Positions 53,264 to 61,630 of a stretch of DNA of 64,000 nt are shown here, one piece after another. Each line of letters opens with the position of its first letter. Positions within the stretch are counted from its first letter, which is position 1. Below the pieces are notes generated by a model, which was not told where the DNA came from, made no database searches, and saw nothing but the letters and a program-made list of their open reading frames with translations. Location: positions 140,505 through 204,504 of the forward strand of contig NZ_FNNN01000009.1 in the NCBI RefSeq assembly GCF_900106755.1, written 5' to 3'. The position numbers and the translations under genes are program-made. The DNA is from Bacteroides faecis MAJ27. Lineage in GTDB: Bacteria > Bacteroidota > Bacteroidia > Bacteroidales > Bacteroidaceae.

Positions 53264-55069
53264 TTACTCTTCGTACATCTTCTCGATCAGTTCCTTGTAA
53301 TTCTCAGCAACCACTGATCGTTTCAACTTCAACGTATTCGTCAACTCTCCACGTTCCATACTGAAAGGTTCGGGAAGCAATGTAAAACGTTTGATCTGTT
53401 CGTAATGAGCGAACTGTTGCTGCAAGGTCTCTATCCGGGCACGGAACAAACCGATAATTTTAGGATGCTGCAGCAAGTCAGCCATATCTTTGTATTCAAT
53501 GCCTTTCTCCTTCGCATAGTCCTTGACAAACCCGTACACCGGCACAATCAAGGCAGAAACGAACTTGCGCTGATCTGCGATAATAGCGATCTGATCGATA
53601 TAGCGGTCAATAACCAGTTTGGTTTCCAGCGCCTGCGGGGCAATATACTTTCCGTTAGATGTCTTGAACAAGTCCTTGATACGTTCTGTAAGGAAAAGCT
53701 GTCCGTTCTTGAAATAACCGGCATCTCCCGTATGGAACCAGCCGTCAGCATCAATAGCGGCAGCCGTAGCTTCCGCTTTCTTATAATATCCTTTGGTGAT
53801 GCTTTTTCCACGAAGCAGAATTTCATTATCTTCATTAATCTTCACTTCCAGTCCCGGTAATACCACCCCTACCGAACCGATGTCATACCCTACCGGCAAA
53901 GTACATGACACTGTAGCCGTAGACTCTGTCAGTCCATAGCCGACCACCATATTGATTCCTACAGAATGAACAAATTCATTGATTTCATCGGGCACGGCAG
54001 CACCTGCTGTCGGGAAGAAGTTACCATTCTCGATGCCGATCGTCTTCTTCAGCAAAGAATAAATGGTCTTTTCGTAGAACTTATATTTAAGCTGGTTCAT
54101 CACCGGAGGAGTCTTTCCCTGACGGAGATAATCCAGATTATGGATTCTGCCGACCTTAATCGCATCCAGCATCAATGCCTTCTTCAATCCTGTCGTTTCA
54201 CTGATCTTTTCCTGTACACCGGCGTATACCTTCTCCCAGAAACGGGGAACGCTGCACATCAGTGTCGGACGGATTTCTTTAATGGTAGTCTGAATATCTG
54301 CCGGACGGAGATTGATACATATCTGCACTCCCTTGTGAATACAGAGATAGCTCCATGCTTTCTCGAACACATGTGTCAACGGGAGGAAGTTCATAGAAAC
54401 ATCCTTGTCGGTCATTGTCGTCAGGCGTTCGTCATGCGTATGGAATTGCTCCAGATAGCAAGAATGGTGCAGCATCACACCTTTAGGTTCCCCCGTCGTA
54501 CCGGAAGTATAAAGGATGTTAGCCAGATCATCGTAAGAAGCACGTGCGGTACGTTCTTCTACCACCTCATTATGCGGCAACCCTTCGCCCATTGCCATAA
54601 ACTCATCAAAATAGATGGAAGAGACATCACGCGGGTCCTTTACTACCGAACGGTCGAAAATAATCAGTTGTTGCAACGAAGAGCAAAAGCCGAAGATGCT
54701 GAATGCAGAATCATACTGATACTGTTCGCCAACAAAAAGATATCGGATTTGCGCATCGTTGATAATGTATTGTGCCTGTGCGGGCGAACTCGTTGCATAG
54801 AACGGAATAGTAACCCCGCGATTGGCAAATGCACCGAAATCGACATAGAACCATTCAGGCTTATTCTGTGAAAAAATACCGATATTCTCTTGTTCCTCCA
54901 CTCCTAGTGCTACGAAAGCATTAGCAGCCTGCCGTACAGTTCCGGAGAATTGATTCCAGGTTATTGGAATCCATTGTGCTGTCTCGTAGTCGCGGTATTT
55001 CAAGGCTACCTTGTCGCCATACTTTTCAGCCTGACGATGGACCAAGACAGATAAATGATGATAAGTCAT
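53264..55069 (-). CDS. AMP-binding long-chain fatty acid--CoA ligase
   Basis: A 601-residue acyl-adenylate-forming enzyme. Family motifs are ILYTSGTTGEPKGVML (phosphate loop), VVGYGLTESTATVSC (adenine site) and WFHTGDAGYFKNGQLFLTERIKDLFKTSNGKYIAP (hinge). The C-terminal domain has FTLLPEPFSMERGELTNTLKLKR with the conserved lysine region. It activates fatty acids to acyl-CoA with ATP in the cytoplasm. The length is that of the LC-FACS/Faa type without extra domains. In Bacteroides such enzymes probably recycle exogenous or membrane-derived fatty acids. The promoter (TACCTTTG at 55095-55102) is divergent from that of the M20 gene. Confidence 0.93.
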   Translation of the reverse strand: MTYHHLSVLVHRQAEKYGDKVALKYRDYETAQWIPITWNQFSGTVRQAANAFVALGVEEQENIGIFSQNKPEWFYVDFGAFANRGVTIPFYATSSPAQAQYIINDAQIRYLFVGEQYQYDSAFSIFGFCSSLQQLIIFDRSVVKDPRDVSSIYFDEFMAMGEGLPHNEVVEERTARASYDDLANILYTSGTTGEPKGVMLHHSCYLEQFHTHDERLTTMTDKDVSMNFLPLTHVFEKAWSYLCIHKGVQICINLRPADIQTTIKEIRPTLMCSVPRFWEKVYAGVQEKISETTGLKKALMLDAIKVGRIHNLDYLRQGKTPPVMNQLKYKFYEKTIYSLLKKTIGIENGNFFPTAGAAVPDEINEFVHSVGINMVVGYGLTESTATVSCTLPVGYDIGSVGVVLPGLEVKINEDNEILLRGKSITKGYYKKAEATAAAIDADGWFHTGDAGYFKNGQLFLTERIKDLFKTSNGKYIAPQALETKLVIDRYIDQIAIIADQRKFVSALIVPVYGFVKDYAKEKGIEYKDMADLLQHPKIIGLFRARIETLQQQFAHYEQIKRFTLLPEPFSMERGELTNTLKLKRSVVAENYKELIEKMYEE

Positions 55070-55094
55070 ACTCTTTGTATTGATAAATATGGTA

Positions 55095-55102
55095 CAAAGG
55101 TA
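55095..55102 (-). promoter_or_regulatory. -7 promoter element for the acyl-CoA ligase
   Basis: TACCTTTG on the minus strand, 26 nt before the start codon at 55069. Confidence 0.65.
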
Positions 55103-55111
55103 TTAGTTTTA

Positions 55112-55143
55112 TTTGAAACTATTGCGCAAAACGAGTATCTTTG
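55112..55143 (+). promoter_or_regulatory. Promoter of the M20 deacylase
   Basis: TTTG at 55112-55115, 20 nt, then TATCTTTG at 55136-55143, close to the Bacteroides consensus. Confidence 0.75.
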
Positions 55144-55178
55144 TGCAAATATTAAGCTCTAAATTAACAAGTTTGTAT

Positions 55179-56246
55179 ATGAAATACGATATTCCAACCA
55201 TGACAGCCGAAGCTGTAAGCCTGTTGAAATCACTAATCAGCATTCCGTCCATCAGTCGGGAAGAGACGCAAGCAGCTGATTTCCTGCAAAATTATATCGA
55301 AGCCGAAGGGATGCAAACCGGACGCAAGGGAAACAATGTCTGGTGCCTCAGCCCTATGTTCGATCTTAAAAAGCCGACCATCCTTCTCAATTCTCATATC
55401 GACACGGTGAAACCTGTAAACGGCTGGCGCAAAGACCCTTTCACGCCCCGCGAGGAAAACGGAAAATTGTACGGACTGGGCAGTAACGATGCCGGAGCCA
55501 GTGTTGTTTCGCTCTTACAGGTGTTCCTGCAACTATGTCGCACTTCTCAAAATTACAATCTCATCTATCTGGCTTCCTGCGAAGAAGAAGTTTCGGGCAA
55601 GGACGGAATTGAAAGTGTATTGCCGGGCTTGCCTCCTGTCTCTTTTGCCATTGTAGGCGAACCAACAGAGATGCAGCCTGCCATTGCCGAAAAGGGATTG
55701 ATGGTATTGGATGTAACTGCGACAGGCAAAGCCGGACACGCTGCACGCAATGAAGGAGATAATGCCATTTATAAAGTATTGGATGACATCGCCTGGTTCC
55801 GCGATTATCGTTTCGAGAAGGAATCGCCCTTGCTCGGACCGGTAAAAATGAGCGTTACGGTCATCAATGCAGGCACTCAGCACAATGTGGTTCCCGATAA
55901 ATGTACGTTTGTTGTTGATATCCGAAGCAACGAACTTTACTCTAACGAAGATCTGTTTGCTGAAATCAAGAAACATATTTCCTGCGATGCGAAAGCCCGT
56001 TCGTTCCGCCTCAACTCTTCACGGATTGACGAAAAACATCCGTTCGTACAGACAGCAGTGAAAATGGGACGCGTTCCTTTCGGCTCCCCGACTTTATCTG
56101 ACCAGGCATTAATGTCCTTTGCGTCGGTAAAGATCGGTCCGGGACGTTCTTCACGCTCACATACAGCCGAGGAGTATATTATGCTGAAAGAGATAGAAGA
56201 GGCTATCGGACTTTATTTAGAATTATTAGACGGGCTAGAACTCTAG
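55179..56246 (+). CDS. M20 family metallo-hydrolase (acyl-ornithine/citrulline deacylase type)
   Basis: 355 residues from the ATG at 55179 (MKYDIPTMTAEAVSLLKSLI), 36 nt after a good promoter; an earlier in-frame start would precede it. The metal-binding scaffold of M20 is complete: HIDTVKPVNGW (His, catalytic Asp), YGLGSNDAGASV (bridging Asp), ASCEEEVSGKDG (catalytic Glu pair), GEPTEMQPAIAEKG, and SRSHTAEEYI near the end. The dimerisation lid domain is about 175-290. In arginine synthesis of Bacteroidetes an ArgE-like enzyme removes a succinyl or acetyl group; the sequence fits that group. Other arg genes are not nearby, so the substrate remains inferred. Confidence 0.9.
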   Translation: MKYDIPTMTAEAVSLLKSLISIPSISREETQAADFLQNYIEAEGMQTGRKGNNVWCLSPMFDLKKPTILLNSHIDTVKPVNGWRKDPFTPREENGKLYGLGSNDAGASVVSLLQVFLQLCRTSQNYNLIYLASCEEEVSGKDGIESVLPGLPPVSFAIVGEPTEMQPAIAEKGLMVLDVTATGKAGHAARNEGDNAIYKVLDDIAWFRDYRFEKESPLLGPVKMSVTVINAGTQHNVVPDKCTFVVDIRSNELYSNEDLFAEIKKHISCDAKARSFRLNSSRIDEKHPFVQTAVKMGRVPFGSPTLSDQALMSFASVKIGPGRSSRSHTAEEYIMLKEIEEAIGLYLELLDGLEL

Positions 56247-56258
56247 TCCGTCTTGGTT

Positions 56259-57473
56259 TCACCACTCGTCGAGTAGGAAGTCTGCCATGTGACGGTGTTT
56301 AACCCCCTCAATGTTATCCTGCCACAATTCATCCATACTAACCACATATTTGGGATAATGATCATCAATTGCCAGCAAGGGTGCAAATTCACGATCAATG
56401 GTTGCTTGTGAACCTAGTTGATAAGTAACCTGTATATAAACTTTTTCTTCACGCCTAATGGCTACAAAATCAACTTCTTTTTCATCCTGCTTGCCTACGT
56501 ATACTTCGTATCCACGACGTTTCAATTCCATACAGACCAGATTTTCAAGCATTCCCCCTATTAATCTATCCCGATATCCCATTACGGAATAGATGAGCGA
56601 AAGATCACTTACAAAATACTTTTCATTAGTTTGCAATATTTCTTTACCTTTGATATCATAACGTGGAATACGCTGTATCACAAAAGCATTATTTAAAGCA
56701 TCCAAATAATTGTAAATCGTATTGATATCCACTTTTCGTTGCTGACTTTTAAAATAGTCGGCAATATTCTTGGCATTCAATTTATTCCCGATATTATCAA
56801 AAACAAACTTTACTATCCTTTCGAGCATTTCTACATTACGGATTCCATGTCGCTGCACAGTATCACGCAGAATGACAGAAGAATAAATATCATACACTAT
56901 TTTGTAAATAGCGTTATAATCATAGTTTGCTGTATGAATAGCCGGAAATCCTCCCATGCGAAGGTATTTCAGAAATTCCGCTTTACGGTCGGATGCAGAA
57001 ATTGCCAAAGGAACATTATGGAATAACAGATATTCCCTAAAAGACAAAGTCATTATATGAAAAGCAACATATCTTCCTGCTAAATATGTGGAGAACTCAG
57101 AAGACAGTAAACGTGAATTGGAACCAGTCACATAAATGTCAGCATCCAAGTCTACCAAGAATGCATTTACCGCCTTCTCCCAATCTGTAACTTCCTGAAT
57201 CTCATCCAGAAGAATATAATATTTTCCCGAAACTTTCGTAACTTCCCGAATATAAGTATACAGTGCCTTCGCCTCCTTCACATCCATCCACTCAAAGCTT
57301 TCAAAGTTCATATAAATAATATGATCTTCAGATACTCCCCTTCGTAAAAGTTCCTCACGGATTAAACGCAACACGACAGACTTGCCACAACGACGGATAC
57401 CAGTGATCACTTTCACAAATGGTTTATCAATAAAAGGAGTGATTTGCTCCATATAAAGTTCACGATTAATCAT
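56259..57473 (-). CDS. AAA-type ATPase with DUF4143 (AAA_14 family)
   Basis: A 404-residue protein of a large Bacteroides family of ATPases. The Walker A-like GIRRCGKSVVL (residues about 25-35) and the Walker B strand YYILLDEIQEV are present, with VTGSNSRLLSSEFSTYLAGRY as sensor 1/arginine region. A winged-helix segment (KNIADYFKSQQRKVDINTIYNYLDAL) follows. The C-terminal DUF4143 domain contains a nuclease-like core (VYVGKQDEKEVDFVAIRREEKVYIQV), resembling the PD-(D/E)XK pattern E-V-D-F ... Q-V. The function of the family is not settled; DNA-related or defence roles are proposed. Its promoter and start codon lie among perfect 21-nt repeats. Confidence 0.9.
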   Translation of the reverse strand: MINRELYMEQITPFIDKPFVKVITGIRRCGKSVVLRLIREELLRRGVSEDHIIYMNFESFEWMDVKEAKALYTYIREVTKVSGKYYILLDEIQEVTDWEKAVNAFLVDLDADIYVTGSNSRLLSSEFSTYLAGRYVAFHIMTLSFREYLLFHNVPLAISASDRKAEFLKYLRMGGFPAIHTANYDYNAIYKIVYDIYSSVILRDTVQRHGIRNVEMLERIVKFVFDNIGNKLNAKNIADYFKSQQRKVDINTIYNYLDALNNAFVIQRIPRYDIKGKEILQTNEKYFVSDLSLIYSVMGYRDRLIGGMLENLVCMELKRRGYEVYVGKQDEKEVDFVAIRREEKVYIQVTYQLGSQATIDREFAPLLAIDDHYPKYVVSMDELWQDNIEGVKHRHMADFLLDEW

Positions 57474-57477
57474 ACAT

Positions 57478-57558
57478 CCGAAGTTTTTAGGGTTATAGAC
57501 ACAAATATAAATAATTAATCGGAAGTTTTTAGGGTTATACCCCTAAAAACTTCCGATT
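57478..57558. repeat. Three-copy repeat around the ATPase promoter
   Basis: CCGAAGTTTTTAGGGTTATAG (57478-57498) and CGGAAGTTTTTAGGGTTATAC (57520-57540) are direct repeats 42 nt apart. A third, inverted copy (57541-57558) makes an 18-bp perfect stem with the second, loop 6 nt. A -7 element, TATATTTG on the minus strand at 57502-57509, lies between copies one and two, 28 nt from the ATPase start codon. The arrangement looks like an operator or a mobile boundary. Confidence 0.85.
57502..57509 (-). promoter_or_regulatory. -7 promoter element for the ATPase gene
   Basis: TATATTTG on the minus strand, between two direct repeats. Confidence 0.65.
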
Positions 57559-57640
57559 TCGAACATCTTTTATGGTTATAGACGGAAACAAGAATGGCAT
57601 TTATGCAAAGAAAAACTCCTTCTGTATCTTTATCCAGGTT

Positions 57641-57678
57641 AAAAAATTTAGCCACCATCATAATAATGGTAGCTAAAT
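57641..57678 (-). terminator. Terminator of the small lipoprotein/membrane protein pair
   Basis: On the minus strand TTTAGCTACCAT pairs with ATGGTGGCTAAA around a 7-nt loop and is followed by TTTTTT. The stretch 57559-57773 holds nothing else I can recognise. Confidence 0.8.
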
Positions 57679-57773
57679 CAAAGAAAAACAACCAGTTTCA
57701 ATGGTCTATTCAATCCATCCCGGATTTACAAAGAACATAGAGAAAAAAAATTACCCGACTCGTATATACCAAA

Positions 57774-58004
57774 TCAGACATTTCCACACGATCCACTATC
57801 ATTCGTTTTATTAAGATACTGTTTCCATATCAAAAAGGCAATTATGCCTAACAGATTAAATAACAAAACCAAAATGACCCATAGATATTTATATGGTTTA
57901 GTAAGTTGATGACTTTTCAACACTACCAATATCCCAATCAACAAAATCAAAACATAAGCAATTTCAAAAAACATTGGAGACATAATCATAATTTTTATTT
58001 TCAA
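57774..58004 (-). CDS. Small PLDc_N-type membrane protein
   Basis: 76 residues; starts at codons 6 or 8 are also possible. Two transmembrane segments (MFFEIAYVLILLIGILVVL and YKYLWVILVLLFNLLGIIAFLIW) are separated by a basic loop. The pattern LWVILVLLFNLLGIIAFLIW matches the PLDc_N (phospholipase D-nuclease N-terminal-like) family of tiny two-helix proteins. Members are often stand-alone and of unknown role; some resemble bacteriocin immunity proteins. The C-terminal Cys (GSCGNV) is odd. It lies 6 bp downstream of an uncharacterised lipoprotein gene, so the two probably function together. Confidence 0.7.
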   Translation of the reverse strand: MKIKIMIMSPMFFEIAYVLILLIGILVVLKSHQLTKPYKYLWVILVLLFNLLGIIAFLIWKQYLNKTNDSGSCGNV

Positions 58005-58010
58005 TAATCA

Positions 58011-58658
58011 TTAATATGCAGAAACTGTAACACTTCCCTTTCCCGCACTCTTATCGTATGTCCCTGAAGAATTAATAACATAAGAAAGGTTAAAGCCAAC
58101 AACCTGAGTTATAGTTGCCTTAATTTTCCCCGTACTATTAAATGATATAGCATTTCCTGATACATAGCCACTCGCATAAGATTGAGAATACGTATAAATT
58201 GATAATCCTGTTATATCTGTCATTACTGTTACATTTTTATTATCTTCGATCAAAGTTACACTAAACCATGTAAGATTCCAAATCCAATCACTGAATGAAT
58301 AAATTTCACTACGTGTTTTAGCAAGCGGCACACTAGGTTTCTGCTCTTTAGTAGAATAAAACATACAGCCATTTTCTTCTTTATCCTTATACATCTTTAA
58401 TTCAACAGGGTGTTCTCTAAGTTGTTTTATATCACGAAACAATTCTTCTATTTCTTCTAATGACATCTCATTTTCAGTTTTTTCTGAAGGATTAATCTCA
58501 AAAAAATCGACGTTTACATCATATTTTTCAGCTAATGATGCAATCTTTGTTTTAACTTCTTCCTTCTTAACTTCTGAATTAGCATCAAACTCTTCATTTG
58601 TACATGCAATCATTACTACCATAGTAACAACTAAATAAAATAAACTTTTCATATTCAT
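58011..58658 (-). CDS. Lipoprotein of unknown function
   Basis: A 215-residue lipoprotein (MVVMIAC, Cys19). The first half is acidic and helical, with NPSEKTENEMSLEEIEELFRD. The second half (about 120-215) is a Ser/Thr/Tyr-rich beta-sheet region (WIWNLTWFSVTLIEDNKNVTVMTDI, SYVINSSGTYDKSAGKGSVTVSAY) that could be a secreted beta-barrel-like or Ig-like module. No family was recognised. The PLDc_N-type membrane protein gene follows 6 bp downstream and a terminator ends the pair. A toxin/immunity arrangement is conceivable but not shown. Confidence 0.65.
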   Translation of the reverse strand: MNMKSLFYLVVTMVVMIACTNEEFDANSEVKKEEVKTKIASLAEKYDVNVDFFEINPSEKTENEMSLEEIEELFRDIKQLREHPVELKMYKDKEENGCMFYSTKEQKPSVPLAKTRSEIYSFSDWIWNLTWFSVTLIEDNKNVTVMTDITGLSIYTYSQSYASGYVSGNAISFNSTGKIKATITQVVGFNLSYVINSSGTYDKSAGKGSVTVSAY

Positions 58659-58736
58659 AATGTTTTTATTTAAAATAATAAATCAACTATATCATATTGC
58701 TCCGAATATACCTTCTAAAAGACATCAAGATTCTAA

Positions 58737-61613
58737 TTATTCCTTTTCCAACAACCTGATAAAATAGGCACCTACTACAGTACGCCCCGTAAATCCTACT
58801 ATAGTAGCACGATCCGTATTTATCAAATCAGCCATTGGTGTGCGATCTGTAGTCTCATTCATAAACTTATAAAGCGGCAACATAAGTTTACGGAATTGCA
58901 TACGGTCAGCACTCAACGAAGCAGACCATACTGTCCAATCCACTTTCGCGTAACTATGTCTGCTATCCAACGGACATCCAAATTCATTCATTTTAGTAAG
59001 ATAGAAATCCGTCTCTTTCTGAATGACTCTCTCTGGGAAAAGATTCAAGCCAAGCAGCCTGTCCCATATCAGATTATACTTCATCCCCCAACTATCCGGC
59101 TGATCAAAAGCCAAGCGATAATGATCACCTGCATAAGCAGCCTTTTCCCATTCTTTCGTCATCTCATGGGCAGCATCCATATACTTCTCCGCTTCTTCTT
59201 TCTTGTTCAACATTTCCGCCAGACGTGCGTATGCTGCAATACCTAAAATACCTTTTGCAGACAAGTTAGTATGATGGGGACAGTTTCCTGCGAAATTATC
59301 CGTAGTAAGCTGATCACCGGTATCTGTTCCATTTTCCAATAAATACTCAGCCCATTGAGTCAATGTCTTCCAATGTTTCTCCGCATACGAAGCATTCTTC
59401 TCCATTTTAGCAATAGCAGCAGTCATTATCAAGCCGTTTCCTGCTTCTTCCACAGGCATATCACCGCCTATCGTCTGTCCGTTTACAGCAGGATATCCGC
59501 CTAAGTCATGCGGAGGAAACGGCTTTCCCCATTTTCCGCTTTCACTGTAGTAGAAAAATGGATTAAGCATCGCTTTTACCAAATCAGGATTATAACGGAG
59601 ATAAAGTGGCGAAGCCGGATAATACTCATCCACAGGCCCCACCTGTGGAGTAAAATAAAGTAACTCACCTTCCGAATCTTCAGACATTTGGAAAGCGGAA
59701 ACAGACTGACGATAAGCTAAAGCACAAAGTTCGGCATATTCTTTTCCTCCGGCGAGGTAAGCATCTGCCATCAATTGACGGTCAAATGCATAACATTTTG
59801 CCATCACTTCTTTATAGTCCTCCTCCGCGTCCGCATACAAATCTTCTATGCTTGTTTTTCCATCTTTATTCCAATAAGGTCTCAGATCCTCTCCAAAATA
59901 AGCCATTGTATACAGTCCGTCGAAAGCAGCAGTGAGATGCTGCGGAAAATCACCATCCACATCCAGTTTCTGTGCAAAGGCGGCATATCGTTTTTCGGCA
60001 GACTTTCTCATCTGTTTCAGATCTCCCTCTTTCATAAAATATGCCCTCATTTCGGCTGCATCTCCCTGTGCACAGGTTACATCATCCTTTGTTCCCAAAT
60101 AGAAATATCCCCACGATCGTCCGTCTTTTTCTTGATCTACCCACAATTTCTGATTCTCTTGTCCTGTCTTCATAAGAGACAGTCCATCCTTTTCATACAT
60201 TTGGGTAGACTGTCCGGCACGAAATGCCTTATGTGGATCTATCTCAAAATAGACAGCAACATCATGCTCCTTACCATCCAACGCCTTAGCTTGATAAGAG
60301 ATATAATTGACGGGACGGGCAAGCGTCTCCAGATCATCCAACAGGTAAGGAGCAGTAAAGCTAAGTTTCAGTTCCACATCCCCACATTCAAACGTATAAT
60401 GTGTCTGGGTTGCCTGCACATCAACAGACGTTTGTTCAGCTTCTTTCAATTCTGCATATAGTCCGAAATCAACCAATGCACCTCCCATACGGTTTTCGCA
60501 ATGAGCAGCAATCACGGCTTTCCCATCTTTCATTGTTTCCGCTATGGAATCCGGAATATTCACCCTAAGATCACTTTTCCATTCATATCCCGTGCTGACC
60601 AATTGCATTCCATTCACATACAATTGAAATACATCATCATGTGAATAGCGCAAATACAGTTGCTTGTTTTTCGCCAATGCCGGGTCGAATGTCAATTCGC
60701 GTCTCACCCATATATTAGGTGAGAACCAGGGAGTATTCACATTCCGCTGATCATCCGTACCGAAGGCTGCCTGTCCTTCTGTCCATGTTGAATCGTCAAA
60801 CTCTTTGGCTTCCCAATTTTCCTGAGGTTGCTCCATGGTATATCTCCCCGTCCACTCTTTTTCATAAGAGATGGGAGCTACCCTTTCCACAGGCATAGTC
60901 GGTTCCTCGGCAAAGAGTCCGAAGTCTACCAATCCTCCTCCCACACGATTCTCACAATGAGCGGCAATCAACGCTTTTCCACTTTTCATTGTTTGCAGAA
61001 TAGAGTCCGGAATTTCCACTTTAAAGTTTGCTCCCCAATCATATCCGGTATTTACCAATTGCTTCCCATTAATGTACAATTGGAATACATCATCATGAGA
61101 ATAGCGCAAATAGATCTTCTTATGTTCCAAAAGATACGGATCAACTTCAATCTCTCTTCGTACCCAAATATTAGAAGAAGTCCATTGTGTTCTTGCTTCC
61201 CACATACCAGGCGTACCAAATGCCCCTTCTGACAATTGCCAGTACTTATCATCAAAGTCCGGCTGCTCCCATCCTTCATCAGGTACTAATGAAGTGAACT
61301 TTCCTTCCCACTTTTCGTGATCAAGCGCCATCGGAGCGATGGCTTGCATCGGCAGTTCTTTACTACCCATAAAACGATACATAGCACCGTCTACCCGCAA
61401 GAAGCCAACAAAAGGAAGTTGTGTGCTGCCGCCAAAAGTCATATTCTGTTTGTTCAGTTCATCCGTCATAGACCAAAGTTTCATATGCGGATGCAAGGTT
61501 AATAACGGATAAGCAGGCGCACGAAGGTCACTTTTAGTAGTTTCATCAGAGTACGGAGTACTTTTGCAAGCTGCCAATACCGTTATTAGCAGGTAAATGA
61601 ATGTTTTATTCAT
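58737..61613 (-). CDS. Glutaminase-like DUF4964/DUF5127/DUF4965 protein with tandem jelly-roll insert
   Basis: 958 residues from the ATG at 61613, with a lipobox (LITVLAAC). The DUF4964 start (LRAPAYPLLTLHPHMKLWSMTDELN) is followed by an insertion of two tandem copies of a 140-residue jelly roll (about 100-236 and 250-390). Both copies share NIWVRRE, LYLRYSHDDVFQLY and ALIAAHCENR-type blocks. Next come DUF5127 and the (alpha/alpha)6 DUF4965/DUF1793 region (PHDLGGYPAVNGQTIGGDMPVEEAGNGLIMTAA, WGMKYNLIWDRLLGLNLFP). The family is called glutaminase-like by homology to a fungal glutaminase, but a glycoside-acting role is more likely in Bacteroides. The jelly rolls probably bind sugar. It lies 17 bp downstream of the O-antigen-ligase-like gene. 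Confidence 0.88.
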   Translation of the reverse strand: MNKTFIYLLITVLAACKSTPYSDETTKSDLRAPAYPLLTLHPHMKLWSMTDELNKQNMTFGGSTQLPFVGFLRVDGAMYRFMGSKELPMQAIAPMALDHEKWEGKFTSLVPDEGWEQPDFDDKYWQLSEGAFGTPGMWEARTQWTSSNIWVRREIEVDPYLLEHKKIYLRYSHDDVFQLYINGKQLVNTGYDWGANFKVEIPDSILQTMKSGKALIAAHCENRVGGGLVDFGLFAEEPTMPVERVAPISYEKEWTGRYTMEQPQENWEAKEFDDSTWTEGQAAFGTDDQRNVNTPWFSPNIWVRRELTFDPALAKNKQLYLRYSHDDVFQLYVNGMQLVSTGYEWKSDLRVNIPDSIAETMKDGKAVIAAHCENRMGGALVDFGLYAELKEAEQTSVDVQATQTHYTFECGDVELKLSFTAPYLLDDLETLARPVNYISYQAKALDGKEHDVAVYFEIDPHKAFRAGQSTQMYEKDGLSLMKTGQENQKLWVDQEKDGRSWGYFYLGTKDDVTCAQGDAAEMRAYFMKEGDLKQMRKSAEKRYAAFAQKLDVDGDFPQHLTAAFDGLYTMAYFGEDLRPYWNKDGKTSIEDLYADAEEDYKEVMAKCYAFDRQLMADAYLAGGKEYAELCALAYRQSVSAFQMSEDSEGELLYFTPQVGPVDEYYPASPLYLRYNPDLVKAMLNPFFYYSESGKWGKPFPPHDLGGYPAVNGQTIGGDMPVEEAGNGLIMTAAIAKMEKNASYAEKHWKTLTQWAEYLLENGTDTGDQLTTDNFAGNCPHHTNLSAKGILGIAAYARLAEMLNKKEEAEKYMDAAHEMTKEWEKAAYAGDHYRLAFDQPDSWGMKYNLIWDRLLGLNLFPERVIQKETDFYLTKMNEFGCPLDSRHSYAKVDWTVWSASLSADRMQFRKLMLPLYKFMNETTDRTPMADLINTDRATIVGFTGRTVVGAYFIRLLEKE

Positions 61614-61630
61614 TAGTGTTTTATAAATTC

